From contig JAULSU010000005.1 of NCBI GenBank assembly GCA_030512335.1, forward strand, positions 1,612,001-1,676,000: a DNA stretch of 64,000 bases. The letters run 5' to 3'. The notes beneath the pieces were generated by a model. That model was not told where the DNA came from and made no database searches. It worked only from the letters and a program-made list of their open reading frames with translations. A program made the position numbers and the translations under genes. This document shows, piece by piece, positions 21,968 to 34,489 of the stretch (the stretch's first letter is position 1; the number at the start of each line of letters is the position of its first letter). The stretch is from Immersiella caudata (taxonomy: Eukaryota > Ascomycota > Sordariomycetes > Sordariales > Lasiosphaeriaceae).

Positions 21968-23087
21968 ACACGGATGATGTGAAGGGGGAGATGCCATAGA
22001 AGGGACGTGTACCACGGTATTGTGGCCACTCCCGCAAACAGAAAGTGCAGTCAAGCGTGGTAGGGGCAGACATGGAAGTTCCGCCATACCCCTAAAGCCA
22101 AGAAGAATCAAGCAACTGCTTTGTTCATATTGCGCATTCCGAGGGAATCCTCTTCGTGGTCTGGGCATTTCTTGCCTCCAACTCCAAATTGAAGACGGTT
22201 GCCCCTATCTCGACTTTGACAACCCCTGAGTGAACAAGGCGAGGATTTTGCACGAAACAGTTGCCGTTCTGCTCTTCAGCGTACAATAGAGTCTCAATCC
22301 ATTCCAGGTTATCTTTTGCGGGGCATCCAATTTTTTGTGCTAATATTCGATGCCCCCGCGAAACCACCCGACGTCACCATTCCTACCCCCAACCCCATCA
22401 ACCTCAACCTTGTCAACAACCTCACAAAACAAACCCACACAAGGCTGCAACTCCCCAAACCGAAGCTATCTCAATCCAACCCTCCTCAACATCCATCCCC
22501 AACAATTAATGCAAGCCCCCTTTCTGCCCTCTCCAACATCACATCCCGAAACGGAGAAATGAGGCGCAGCACCCTCCCGTTCCGCCTATCGAAACGCCCA
22601 CCACTCAAACGCTTATGACAAATCTCGTCTCAGCCGCAAGCCACAATCCATTGAGCACTCGGGACTTGCCACCACTTTTCTCTTCCGCGCCTGAAAGCGG
22701 GTCACGCCGGGTCTTTAGAAGCAGGGGAGGGGGGTCGGGAAGCGCTGGAATTGGGCAGCAACCATTGTGCATGTGCCACATCCCTGGGGCGGGATTTTTG
22801 GGTCGCCAGCCACACACCTCTGGTTCCGAGTCAGTTCCAGAAGGGTATGGCCAAGCGAATGGGAGGGGGGCCAAGCAGCACAGAACAGGAATTTAAAGAA
22901 GTCGCAGGTCCCGCCCCTCAGGTTCGCGCGGGTCTTTCTTCCGCGCAGCAGTGGATGGACAAAACGTCGAATTTCCGGTTTTGTCTCGACACTGATACGT
23001 TTTCGATGACGGTGTTCGACCGATATAAGGAGTCCGCCAACCCAAGACCGATTTGAAGGGAAAGTGGGCTCCTGACGCACAGCATCA
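21968..23087. other. intergenic, no gene seen
   Basis: About 1.1 kb. Overlapping open frames on both strands (for example 22715-23266 minus) lack family motifs and convincing splice sites. Confidence 0.45.
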
Positions 23088-23531
23088 ATGATGATGCAAC
23101 GACGTCCTACCGATCGCAGCGTGCAGAGCGCGCCAGCAGACAGGTCTTTTTGGTCGTTTTTCGGGGGATTCAGAAAACCAATGCGACAGCCACCACCACG
23201 TCCACAGGAACGACCGGGAGTGCGCCAGGCGATTCCGTCGTACAATCTCGAATTTCCGGAGCTCAAGAGGTATCTCGAAAGCGAATTTGGTGACGTTGGG
23301 ATTGAGAGGACGATGGTGGGTTGAATCGCATCTTGTCGGGAGATTGTTGCTAACTTCTAGCCCCTGAAGACCTTGATGGACGACAAATTTGTGTTCTACT
23401 TGCCGAAGGCTTTGGATTATGAGCAAATCCAAGACATCGATGACCTGCGAAAGCGGAGGGCGGCGTCGTTGGATGTGCCGGATAGCGCCCGGGAGCACTC
23501 AGACGCCCAGAAGAGCACCTACAGCTTGTGA
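23088..23531 (+). CDS. small hypothetical protein
   Basis: Exons 23088-23315 and 23361-23531 encode 132 residues. The intron (GTGGGT, TTGCTAACTT branch region, TAG) joins in phase 0. The N-terminal half is Arg/Pro-rich (RKPMRQPPPRPQERPG). The C-terminal half is charged and helical (NLEFPELKRYLESEF, LPKALDYEQIQDIDDLRKRR) with a Ser-rich end. There is no signal peptide and no membrane helix. I do not recognise a family. It sits 300 bases upstream of the CorA-like gene on the same strand. The clean intron and amino-acid make-up favour a real gene. Confidence 0.55.
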
Positions 23532-23828
23532 GGGAGGGTGGTTGGGGCTGCATGGACTGCGTGTAAATAGATGTGGTTGGCTGTACCGAAATGACCATGC
23601 ATGCATTTCGACTCTTTCAGAGCGCTGTGGCGTTCTTTATCGACCAGCTGAACGGGTAAAAAAGCACGCTGGATGTGGCTGCATAAGGACCCCCTCCATC
23701 ACGACCCGAGCCGGGGTGTAGATGGCCGCAGAGCCTCGCCCCGAGCAACACAAAAGGCAGCTGCCGGCCCGAGGTTGCCCAGCCTGCTCCGGGCGCGTAG
23801 GAGAACCCGATGTTGACCGACATTCGCC

Positions 23829-26061
23829 ATGGCCAACCAAGAGTCTGAGCTGGAAAAGTTTATCCAGGCCCTGAGCAGATACAACGACTCCAACAGTTCA
23901 CCAGACACTGGGCCCGCTCACTACCCGTTCAACGTCCTATACAACACCGATAGGAAGAAACTTGTCGAGGCATACTTTAACCATCATAAGAAGGTCCGCT
24001 TCGGCATCCTTCTCCAGCTGAATCTTCTCTCCCAGCTCCCAGCTGCCATCCACGATGCCGAGACGTTGGAGCAATATAGAAAACAGCAGACCAGGGCCGG
24101 CAGACTCAACGTCCCGATATACGATTACGACGACTTCGCCGGTGACTTGGAGTTCCAAGGATATGCAATCAGCTTTCCCCGCCTCAACGACATGCTGGGG
24201 AGGCTTCACTGGCCGATCCCTGTGTCGCTAGAAAGGACAGCTGAGCGACTTGCTCATGGTCCCCCCAAAGTTGCAAACCAGCCCAGCAGCCTCAGCAACG
24301 GTAACGGATCCTCGCCATCACATTGGGCTGGCGTGCATCTACCAAATGCGTACATGAAGGACCCGAAGTGCAGATTTGTGTAAGCCTCTTCTTCCTCGGT
24401 TGCGGTCGGCAAAGGCCAGTGTGCTGACTTGTGGCTGGATTAGCCTCCTCGAAACAGCATCAGCCGATGAACATCGGTTGGACATATCTGAAGATGTCCT
24501 CTTTTTGATACTCTCCTACCATCAAGTATCCCCAGCGTACCTCAATTTCATAACGTGTTTCAGCTCCCAAACGGGGTCGAGCGATGTCCGATTTGGCGGC
24601 TTCAAGTGCCAGAGCGCCTTCACACACACCGACCGCGCGATTGCAGAGCTTGGTCGGAGTGGATTGCACTTCCAGGTGTCGTTCAAATTGCGGACAGTCC
24701 TCGAGAAGCTTGCCGATGCCAAGGATGGCCCAGGAAAAGTTACCGGCTGGAGCAAGCCGCAGGCGGCCATCTACCACCACTTCGATGTTGAAGAAGCAAA
24801 GGCTTTCTGGGTCCTAACCGCTCCGCGGCGAAGTTTCGGTGGTAGTAGCGAGAGGAATGCTCTGTGGGCTCAGATCCGGGCCTCGATCAAAGCGAACGAG
24901 AATGCTGATAAGACGCCCCGAATCAAATCTGATCTGCACAGGGACAGATTTGCAGCCTCTCTCGACGTTCTGTTGAGCATTGGGGAGTGGTCGTTGAGCG
25001 ACTTCGCGTTTTATCTGCAACACATCGAGGAGAAACTGGACGACCTGACCGACCGATACCTGGAAGACGACTATCTCCCAGAAGTGAACGAGCAGATTCT
25101 GCAGAGCGTCAACCATTGGATTCAGGAGCTGAACCACTGCGGCATCAAACTCGATGGTAACGTCGGTGTGATGAAAAATCTCGTCGATTTGTATTGTGGA
25201 TTGGCGGAGAAGACGAAACACCTCCCCCAGTGCAGGTGGCTTGACGATTGCGTTCCAGACATCGAGACGTTCAAGTCACAAATGAACCAGATGGTTGGCG
25301 AGATAACTGAGATTCGGGCGCGCGCAAGCGCATTGACGCAGCTCGCTACGAACAGGGAAGACTTCGTAGGTCCTTGCAATTGGGCACTGTGTGAACTGTG
25401 GCTGACGACGCAACAGATCCAAAAGTTGTTGCAGAACAGGCAAACAACCTATGTCAGCTTCCTTACTGAGCTGAGCACGGATGAGTCAACCCTGGTGCGT
25501 GTATTCCAGACGATCACGCTGGTGCTGCTTCCCATAACGGTGGTATCGGTGAGTACTTTTCTCAAGCCGGAGACGACGTCGATGTAGCCCGTTTGGTACC
25601 ACGAGTCAAATCCAGCTGACTTTGCCACCCAGACGTTGTTCAGCACAGATATTGTGAAGTTCCATAATGTCGACAACTCTCTCCGTTTCAGTTTCTCTTG
25701 GATGGCTCTCGTATGGTTCTTGGGCTTTATGTCGATCTTCGGCTTAATCGTCTTCTTTTGGTTTAGGTGGCTAGAAAGTAATGCGAGATTCGCGCTAGAA
25801 CAGCGACGTCTGGAGGCTATGAAAGGTGGCTGGGGGCCACGACGACTTTCGGAGGAGAACGGTGACGATCGCGGTTCGCTGAGTAATGGAATGATGACCG
25901 GCGCCATCCCCACCGAGGGCGTGCCGGTCGGACGCTTCAACACGCGGGAGAAAAGGTCGCTTCGCAAGAGCAACGAAGGTGGCGCTGTGGAGTTGAGGCA
26001 CTTCCCCAGCAGCACTAGACGCCGATCTGGAGCGTCAGCGCCTGGAGCGCGCACTGGTTAA
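23829..26061 (+). CDS. CorA-like membrane protein without GMN
   Basis: Exons 23829-24379, 24444-25548 and 25633-26061 encode 694 residues; both introns have GT/AG ends and correct phases. About 560 mostly helical soluble residues include FVLLETASADEHRLDI-type text, typical of fungal CorA-like proteins, and long helices near the membrane (DRYLEDDYLPEVNEQILQSV). Two C-terminal hydrophobic helices follow: VFQTITLVLLPITVV before intron 2 and FSWMALVWFLGFMSIFGLIV after it. The GMN signature that defines CorA magnesium channels is absent; the loop reads STDIVKF. Transport is therefore doubtful. The tail is basic and Ser/Arg-rich (REKRSLRKSNEGG), presumably cytosolic. A second CorA-like protein lies at 56356. 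Confidence 0.82.
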
Positions 26062-26840
26062 TGAAGGACTAACCGATCCCATGTTGATTCGGAACCATGG
26101 AGCGCGCTTGGGTCGCCTCCATGGTTGGGCTAAGCTGGGCAAACGTGGCAGTGGGGTGCACAAGTGCAAAATGTCGGTGATTCGAAACCGTGGGTTGGGC
26201 TGGCACGGAGTCGAACAAATGTGCTCGGGCTTCAATGGGGTATCTTGTTGTTCACATCGCCCGATCGAGGCGATTAATTGTAATGGATAGTTGGAGAGTT
26301 TTCGAGCCTTGCAGAAATGAGACTCGCCTCAGTTCTGCCTCCGCACACGGGTCCCGGAAATTTGCGAAAGGGGGCCGCTGCCTGGTCGCGCTCCTGCTGA
26401 AAATAATGAACAACGAGTTGATCGCGCACAGAAGGAAGTTGTGTGGAAAGCGGCACCTTTTCCGCGCATGGCAGAATCCAATTGGTTGGCCAATCGGCAG
26501 AAGCAGTGTCACCTGACGCAGGAGGGGGTGAGACTCAGCTCCAGTTGTCCCCATATCCTGGGCACCCTCCAACGTCAGTTGACGCCCGATATCGAGTTGT
26601 CCCCGCCATGGATATCCGCCACCGCTCATAACCACCCTATTATCTCTTCCGCCTCACTTTCTCGACATCATGAACGTCTATTTCGCATCCGCGGCGAGCA
26701 TTCGGTGAGAGGCAGCGACCAGAGAAAGACGAACCCCACCTGAGAGCACGGCAAACTCGGCATCCGTTCCAAAGCTCAGTTCTGGAGAAGAGTTGGTTCA
26801 GTTTGGCTTGCGGCTTCCACTTGGCTGAAACTGAGCGACG
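26062..26840. other. intergenic, with a short inverted repeat
   Basis: No gene recognised. A perfect 9-base inverted repeat (AACCATGGA at 26093-26101, TCCATGGTT at 26118-26126) lies about 30 bases after the CorA-like stop. It could form a hairpin in the 3' untranslated region. Confidence 0.45.
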
Positions 26841-29800
26841 ATGCGTGGCCGACCGGAGGAAAGTAGCACGCTAGTGCTCCAAACGCCCAATCCAACTGTT
26901 TGCGCGAGATTCGAGGATTTTGTTCGGAAACATTCTGATGCGGTACTTCATGCTCTCAAAGATGTCGCTAGTTCCGCCTTGTGCATTTCACTCGCTTGCT
27001 CAAGAACCCGCAGTAACGTCGCCACTTGGGTTTGTGTGTTCCGGCATGACGGCAAAGATATTACTCGCATCGAAGACAGTATCAACGGCTACCTCCAATC
27101 CCCCTGTGTGCTCTCAACTTTGGAGCCCCTTGATCTAACGACCGAGACATTTCAGTATAGGATTTCTTCAGGTCTCTACACTGGTGAACCTGTGCCAACA
27201 ACTGGAAGGGTGTTCTTCAGGCGACCGGATGGCGGGCAAGGAAAATCAGCATCACCAATGACTGCACTCTACACATCAAAACTCCTCACCAACACCGCGA
27301 CAATCGGTTGTCTGGCCAAGACTCGCAACAAAGATGGGAACTGGAGCCTGTTTGGGGTGACCCTTGCAACGGTGTCCGATGATCTATCCGAACGAGGAGA
27401 TTACCATCCCGACGTGCCCCCGACATCGACCACCGAAAGAGGAGAAGGAGAGATGCATGTCTTATCCACTGACACGCCTGCTCCAAAAGCCGAAGGAATC
27501 CTGCTAGGGGGCTCCTACGAGGAAGGGGGCCCTGCAGCTGCGCACAACCTTTCCCTCGACATTGTCGACAACATGGAAAGCGATACAAGGTCATCTGTGC
27601 CTTGGTGCCTTGTGCTCTTCGATGACGCAGTTCTACTTCCAGCACCAATTACTTCGGTGATCGGCCACAAAGTCACCGCTGCCGTTCGAGAGCCTCGAGT
27701 AGGGGCAGAACTCATTATTCTAGGCAACTCCGCTACCGGACAAGAGCCTCGCTGCAAGGTGTTGAATCCGTATGCCTGGATAAAGTTTCCAGGCTCTACC
27801 CTCCTTTTCCCAGTCCGGAAACTCCAGGCTCTCCCCAATTACGGTTTGTACTATGTCTATTTGGCGCGTTTTCGTCATCCATCACTAATTGTTGTCCCAG
27901 ACCTTGCGCCCATGGACATCGGGTCGTTGGTAGTCGAAGAAACTGACGGTGCATTTGAAGCGCATTATCAAGTTCTGGCGATTGGAAACTCGGACGAAGC
28001 ATACGTCGTCAGTCTCAATGATCTTTTGGGCCTACTGAAGCGTTCTGGGTGTACCGATACCACGATCCTCAGCCCCAGCGACGTTGCATTAGCTGGGAAC
28101 GGTGCTGTCTCGGCTCCCCCATCGGTGGATGCAACACAACTTATCCTGAGATCCGCTGCTAATCTAAGAACGGACGCTATCGCATTGAGGAACTCGGAAA
28201 TTCCACTGGAATCTTTTGAGGCTGTCCTGAGCAATCCCTCGCCACGCTCAGTCGCCATGTCTTCCAAAGCAGTCAAAGCATTCAAGAAGGCGGTGCAGCG
28301 CTACACCATAAACAATTATCTCAAGCAGGACTTTGTTCTGATTGAGAGACTTGACCAATGGATGCAAGGAAAGGCTACTGACCCGTCGAGGCCCAGTAAC
28401 ACCTGGGTTGTCCTCCTCCTTGTCGATTCACATGAGTATCACCGCGGCATCGACAACTATCCAGCTCTCACCACAATCCGTGACGACATCAGGTTATCTA
28501 GCGACCGGTCGATCTTTCGGCTGTTTTGCATTCTGTTGCAAATTGACGCAGGCCATCTTATCGAACCCCTATCGTATTTCCTGTGTGATGACGACCTGCC
28601 CCTCTCTTCCCAGAACTTGGAATCCGAGCTACTATCTCGCGACATCGTGTCAACTCCCGGAAATGCGCATGACCTAGCGCAGAATTTTGTCCGTTGGCAG
28701 TATTCGTTTTGTTGTCGGCCCCTCCTAAGACGGAAAGTCACCAAGTTCAATGCGTATGAAATCATTCCCATCACACGGATGGAGCCCGTCAACGACAGGG
28801 AGCAGATTGCCAACGTCTACCACATCGAAATACCCCTGGATTGTGTCTCTTCAGGGGTTCAGGAGCTTGTCGGTGACGAGCATCGGCTCGAAATTGATGG
28901 CATTGTTGTGAGTGTGTGCTCCAACTTGGGATGTACCGCATCGCTGACTATGTCCACTGCAGTATTACGAGTTTGCAGTTAAGTCATTCAACGACGCCAG
29001 GCACTTCCGCGACGAGCTATCGAACTTTGTCCTAGCCCAGGATATTCCCTCTGTTGTTCAATGGTTGTCTCAGTATGAGGTTCATAACTCCCCATTCACA
29101 CACGACCGCTCCAGTTGCCAGTACAATCTAGTGCTGGAACTTGGCCGCCTCGATCTGAACCAACTCATCCTGTCAACGAAGTCGCCCGTACTATTCCGAG
29201 ATGTATTAGAGGTTTGGAGCTCACTTGGGACGGTCATTGAGGCACTCTGCGGGCTTCATTCCCGCGTGGCGGCAACGGAAACCGAGGGAATAATGATTCA
29301 GGGGTATGTACCCCATGTCACTGCCATAGCGAATCACATGGCTGACAGACCCGAAGCTGGCACGCAGATATCAAACCAGAGAACATACTTCGAGCTGGGA
29401 ATACATGGAAGCTAGCAGACCTCGGGCACTCTAGGTTCAAGCTCAACCTCGGGAAGATGCTGAGCAAAGCTGACTACGTCGGTGGGACCGTGACTTATGG
29501 TATGTCTCTTTTGTCAATGGTGGTAATCACCCTGGCTCACCGCACAGGCGCTCCCGAAACCTTTTCGCGGTCTACCTCCAAAAGCAACGTAACCCCACGC
29601 ATCGATATCTGGTCTCTAGGTGCTGTCTTTTCTGCCGTTGCGACATGGGTCATTCTTGGGGCTCCTGGTGTTGCTCACTACAAGCGAGTAAGGCAGACGG
29701 CGATTCATTCACTCTTGACACAGGAGTCCAACAGAGATGCCCTGTATACGGGGGACTACTTTCACAACGGACGAGAAGTGTTGCCAGAAGTAACAGCATG

Positions 29801-31264
29801 GCACGACTTCCTTCGCTACTCCCTGCGAAACAGCGATCCTTTGACTGGAAAGATCCTCGACATGGTAGATCAGTTCATGTTGAAAGGGGACCCTAGGTGT
29901 AGGTACGGCGCCGCTGACATCGATCGAGAATACAAGAGATGCCTCGGCGAGGCAAGAAGCGCAGATTTTGAACCTCGCGGAGTCTTGTGGTCACAGCATC
30001 GCAACATCATTGCTCTTGCTGAGCAGGAAGCTTCGGATGAAGAGTTCGTCATGTCCCACTTCACAAACAACCTCACCACGTCTCGCAGGGCTTTACAGTC
30101 TGCACCAAGTTCGCCCGAGCAACATCCACGGAATCCGCTGTTGTCCGTGCCGCCCCCCGAGAGCTTGACTTTGAGTCCCTCGAGCAAAGGGTTGGAGAAG
30201 GTGAGCACGTCAACCGAAGAGGGCGTGATGGAGCCTGTCGCCCCGCGGCCGAGCTCGGTAGTCCGGTTCAAGAACCCGCAAGGAGACTCACCAGATCAGC
30301 GATTCGATATGTCCTGGGCAAGAAAGAGTTTACGACTGGACGAGAAGCGGTTTCGCTCACCAACTCGATCGCTGCTGAGGTCTGCCGCAAAGAAGGTGGG
30401 CATGAAGAAGAAGAAGAGCGAAAGAGGGGGCGATGCGCACCTCGCTTCATTTTACAGACAAAGACACCTTGTTGGTTCCTCTTCCTGTTTTCTCTTCTTG
30501 CTTCCTCACTGACAGAAGGATATAGGTCTTCTTAGTCGACAACGGGCCTTCGATGAGCGACCACTGGCCAGAGGCAACGACGCTGTTGGAGACGTTGGTG
30601 GCAATGATCAAAGGGCTAGGTAACGTCGAGTCTATCGACTTGCGCTTCACCTTCCAAAAACAGCACAATATCACCCAGGAAAGAAATGTTCGGCAGTTCC
30701 TGAGGGCCATGGATGCAGGGCGACCGAAGCCTGGGTTTCAGCCCTCCAAGATGAATGACAAGATGCAGATACCAGGTCCAGACAAGACAGACATGGCGGC
30801 TGCCCTGAGTGAGCTCTCTGCCGAGTACAAGAATAAGATCAGGACTGCGCGAGGTTTCACTATCATCGTACTCACTGATGGAAAATGGGCTGGCGGAGGT
30901 CCTGGTGACGTCCAAGAAGAGGTAGCCAGATTTGCTAGCCAATTCGGGAGGCCATTCCCACGACACCGTCCATTCAACATTGAGTTTGTGTGGTTCGGGG
31001 ATTCGGGCGGGCCACCAAAGAGACTGACGGACGTGGATGGGCAAACAAAGGATTCTAGGTGAGATGGCATGTCTTGGCAAGAAACGATATAACTGATGCG
31101 TTTTTAGGAACCTAGGATCTATCATCAGCACGGAAAACTCGAACGGGTCAGTGTACAAAATGCTGCTGGGAAGCATTGCGGACGGATCAGACAGCGAGAA
31201 GAGAGAAGCACTGCGAACGCCGTTCCCCAAGGAGGACGAGCCATTCGACCCAGATTCCGACTAA
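26841..31264 (+). CDS. protease-like/protein kinase/vWA fusion protein
   Basis: Six exons (26841-28907, 28963-29303, 29357-29499, 29548-30470, 30526-31058, 31108-31264) encode 1387 residues. Junctions were set by splice signals and by rebuilding kinase motifs; the fourth donor (GTTGGT) is atypical. Residues 250-400 resemble a trypsin-like fold, with MDIGSLVVEE where GDSGSWVVD is expected, so the catalytic Ser is missing. The kinase has the Lys motif FAVKSF (about 696), GWHADIKPENIL (catalytic Asp about 807), LADLGHS (DLG for DFG), GGTVTYGAPE and RIDIWSLGAVFSA. After a Ser/Arg-rich linker a vWA domain starts at about 1159 (FLVDNGPSMSDHW, IIVLTDGKWAGGG). This suggests a regulated signalling protein with a dead protease-like sensor. 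No partner is known. Confidence 0.85.
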
Positions 31265-31890
31265 TTCGACATCCGCCCTTCGAAGGACATTCAACCTCTC
31301 CTTGGACCGAATCCTAACGGCCAAAGTCCGTTCCGGAAACGAGGGAGCTTACTCCAAACCCGGCACTCTCCCATGCCAAATCCCGGATCCGCATCGGCAC
31401 AGGGATGTTGACAAACTGTCGATCCATCAACCCCTGTGCCAAATGCCTGGTCGCGCAGGATGCCATTTTCGGTTACAACAATAGAAATCTTGGCGTGGTG
31501 AAATTACCGTGCAGGGGATTTTTCAGCCCTTCGACGCTAGCACGGACAGGCCTGCAGGGACCCTTGCTGGGAGACCAAGCATTGTGACGAAGGAGGAAAT
31601 TTGACAGTCTGGGGAATTTGATGCGATGACTTGGAGGTTAGAGGCGTGAAGATTTTGGAGATTGGTGACATTTGGAGAGTCATGATCATGGGCATTTTTC
31701 GGAGAGATGGACTTGAAGGTAACGGCAACAAGAGGTATCATTAACGTCTAACATAAAGAAGGCTAGTTTTTGAGAGACCGCCAGCTCCGTGACCTTTCTA
31801 AACCCGCACGCGCTCCCCCATAAGCGTCAACCATCAACAAGGATCGCTCCAACATTTTTCTCCGTCGTCTCGTCTGCCATCTGAAGCATC
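31265..31890. other. intergenic, convergent 3' ends
   Basis: Spacer between the kinase/vWA gene (plus) and the PLAC8 gene (minus). No gene-like frame is recognised. Confidence 0.5.
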
Positions 31891-32480
31891 TTACTTCTGG
31901 CCGTACTCCATGCCGCCCGACGACTGGTACTGCTGCTGGATAGGCGCCGAGCCACCCTTCTCGTGGGTGTCGACCTCCTTGTCCTGCTGGACGAGATCGC
32001 AGACACCACAGCAGCAGGCCGTCGCGATATCGACCAGGCAGCTGCCCTGGAGGTTGTACCTCGCGCGGATCTCGGCGCGCTGCAGGGCCATGGGAATCCA
32101 GTGAAGACCGAAGCAGCCCGAGCCGCAGAGGATGAGGCACTGTATTCTCATCAGCATCACCATCATCTCCAAATACCAAGGATACATACGCTCGTGTTGA
32201 TCGGCTCATAGCCCTCCATGTTGTTCCCCTTCTTCAAACGATGGTGCGTCTTGCCGAACGTCACGCAGGGGATGCACCACGTCATCAGGCACAGGTCGAT
32301 GGGGTTGAAGCACCCGAAGAAGGAGTTGGCCCATGGCTGGGACGACTCGGGCGACTTGGAGTTGACGTGCTCGCTGGGACGGGCGAGGACGTCGTTGATG
32401 CGGGTCTTCCAGTCGTCCATGTCGGCGTCGCTGAGAGGTCCAGGCTTTTGAGGGCCAGCGTGGGGTGCGGGGGCGGACAT
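31891..32480 (-). CDS. PLAC8 family cysteine-rich protein
   Basis: Exons 32480-32190 and 32139-31891 encode 179 residues; the 50-base intron (GTATGT, CTGAT branch, CAG) joins in phase 0. After a Pro-rich start (MSAPAPHAGPQKPGP) the PLAC8 core appears: FFGCFNPIDLCLMTWCIPCV, FGKTHHRLKKG, then CLILCGSGCFGLHW, RARYNLQGSCLVDI and ATACCCGVCDLVQQDKEV. The C-terminus is Gln/Gly-rich. PLAC8 proteins sit at membranes and have been linked in other organisms to cell-number control and to cadmium or calcium handling. Length and cysteine pattern are normal for fungal members. Confidence 0.88.
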
Positions 32481-32609
32481 TTTGGATTTTGTGAGGGGGG
32501 TGGGAAAGGTCAACGAGAGACTGGTAGTTGGTTGTGGTGGGAAAAGAGTGACTTGGTTGAGGATGCTGGAGAGACTCGACAAGGAGACAAACGAGGGGGA
32601 AGATGGGAA

Positions 32610-32615
32610 TTTATA
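32610..32615 (-). promoter_or_regulatory. TATA box of the PLAC8 gene
   Basis: TATAAA on the minus strand, 130 bases upstream of the PLAC8 ATG at 32480. Confidence 0.45.
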
Positions 32616-34489
32616 AATTCGAGTCTCGTTGATGCCCTGAGGCAGCACCCCGTGCCGCCACACCCGGCATGACCGTTTTCATTTTTTATTTTTCCTTGTC
32701 CCCTTTCCACCGCCTTGAAGAACCCTGGCGTCGATGTTTTGGGTCGTCCTCACTTTTCACGCACGGCAGCCGAGGGGCGCCATGTGGAGATGAGGTGGCA
32801 CACCTGCCGCGCTACCTGGCTAGTTCCGCGACGGCGCGTGGATGACCCGATTTTGTGGGTTTTTCGGTTGCGCGCGGGCGTTGATTCGCGCCCCCGGATT
32901 GGGAACCCCGGACGCGCCACGCAGAGGGCTGAGACGGGGGGGGGGGGGGCAAACGGGTGTTTCTTGGCGGGCTTGCTTCAAAGTTTGGGAGTCACACCTT
33001 CAATTTCGTTTTGGAGCGAAAGCTTGGGCGGAGATGCAGGAAACCCCCTGGAAGGCCGAAGGGATGCAGGTTGTGGCGCTTGGAGGGGAGGCATGTGATT
33101 GTGGCCTGGGAAGGGGTCCGGTGCCTGAGGGAGATCGGATGCTAAGCTGATCGGGGAGGCCCACTTTTGCCGATTCCAGTTGGTGGATCGGGTCCGATGA
33201 GGCCGGAGGGTGGCCGGGAGGTGAAGGCACAATGATGCAAAATGTTCGGTCTTGAGTTTGTTTGGTTGTTTAAAGCTCGGAAGAGTACCAAAATACACAG
33301 TCTCCACAGTAGTGCGTAGGGTAATCAGGTGGCCCGCCAGGTGTGCGTTGAGGTTTACTTTTCCTCTCAATCGCCTGGCAGCACTGCTAAACGTTGGAAT
33401 ACATTCATGTGAGTTACATGATAGTTAGTGTAGCTTCTTTTACAAGACGCCTTTCAGGGAGATGATCAAGTCTCCAAGGGTTTGACACATCCTTTCTTCC
33501 CCCATGTGTTCCTTGCACTTCAGCAGTGACGCATCGTTGGTTTCCAAAGATTTATAGCGTTTTTCTACTAACAATTTCATCCAACGTCCTTCGTTTCAAC
33601 GCCATGGGCCAAGGGCTCCCGGCGCCGGTCGCCAAGGCTGTTCGACGCAGAAATCTTCGCGAATCCTTTTCCAACCCTCCTCCCCCAAGCAATATCAGCA
33701 CATGGAGACCGAATGGCCATTGATTCCCCATCCAAGGTAAGCTTAAAAACATCTGTGGAGAGCCTCTCCTGTGAGTTCCGGTTGCGGCGGGGACACTCCA
33801 CAGAATTTGTGCCGCGACGCCGCATGGACACGAGTGAAAAGGTCCCACGTGCTCTCCAACTTCACTCAAGTTCAATGTCTTGACGAGAATACACCCTTGA
33901 CCTCGGAGTCCATTAACACCCAATCCGATTCGTTCAAGAAAATCATGCCAATGCGCCTGTGCCTCTTCTCTGCGCCCTCCGGCAGCAGGTTACCTTCCGG
34001 GTAGCCTTTCCGGTGGGTAAGTTCGAAGTCCGCCCGTGGGGTAAACTACGCGTTTGTTTATCCAGTCTCTGTAAGCGTTCCAGCTTGTGCCTGTGAGTGC
34101 TCGCCTGGCCTGGTCGATGACATCCTGAGGCGGGTATTCCTCATCGGCCAGGGCTAGACCAGGACCACGGTGGTGGACTTGTCTGTCCCGCTATTCCCTG
34201 ACAGAACGGAATTGAGACATTGCCCGTTCATATTCACCATGAGCTTTGTCATTAGATTTGCGGTTGAAGATGCACCGAAGCCTCTCGAAACTGCGGTGGG
34301 AAGGTTGGACAAACGCTCGTTCCATGATGCCATTCAGCTGGAGAACTCCAGAGTATGCATTTGTAATTACAGAGGCTGGCGATGGGGGTACAGTCCCAGC
34401 CGAGAACTTTGAGCAAAGGTATGTGCTCGCCAGGCGGCTCAAGGGGGAAGATATGGACGTATTTGATGGGCCCTTGGACTCGTGCCCAG
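32616..34489. other. long intergenic stretch, no gene seen
   Basis: About 1.9 kb with only shadow-like frames. It includes a 14-base G-run at 32936-32949. No family motif was found on either strand. Confidence 0.45.

Noticed and set aside
26140..26240. tRNA-like TTCGAA stretches
   Set aside because: No cloverleaf could be drawn on either strand and no anticodon arm is in register.
32715..33150. Plus-strand frames around the G-run
   Set aside because: Frames cross low-complexity sequence and show no recognised motif.
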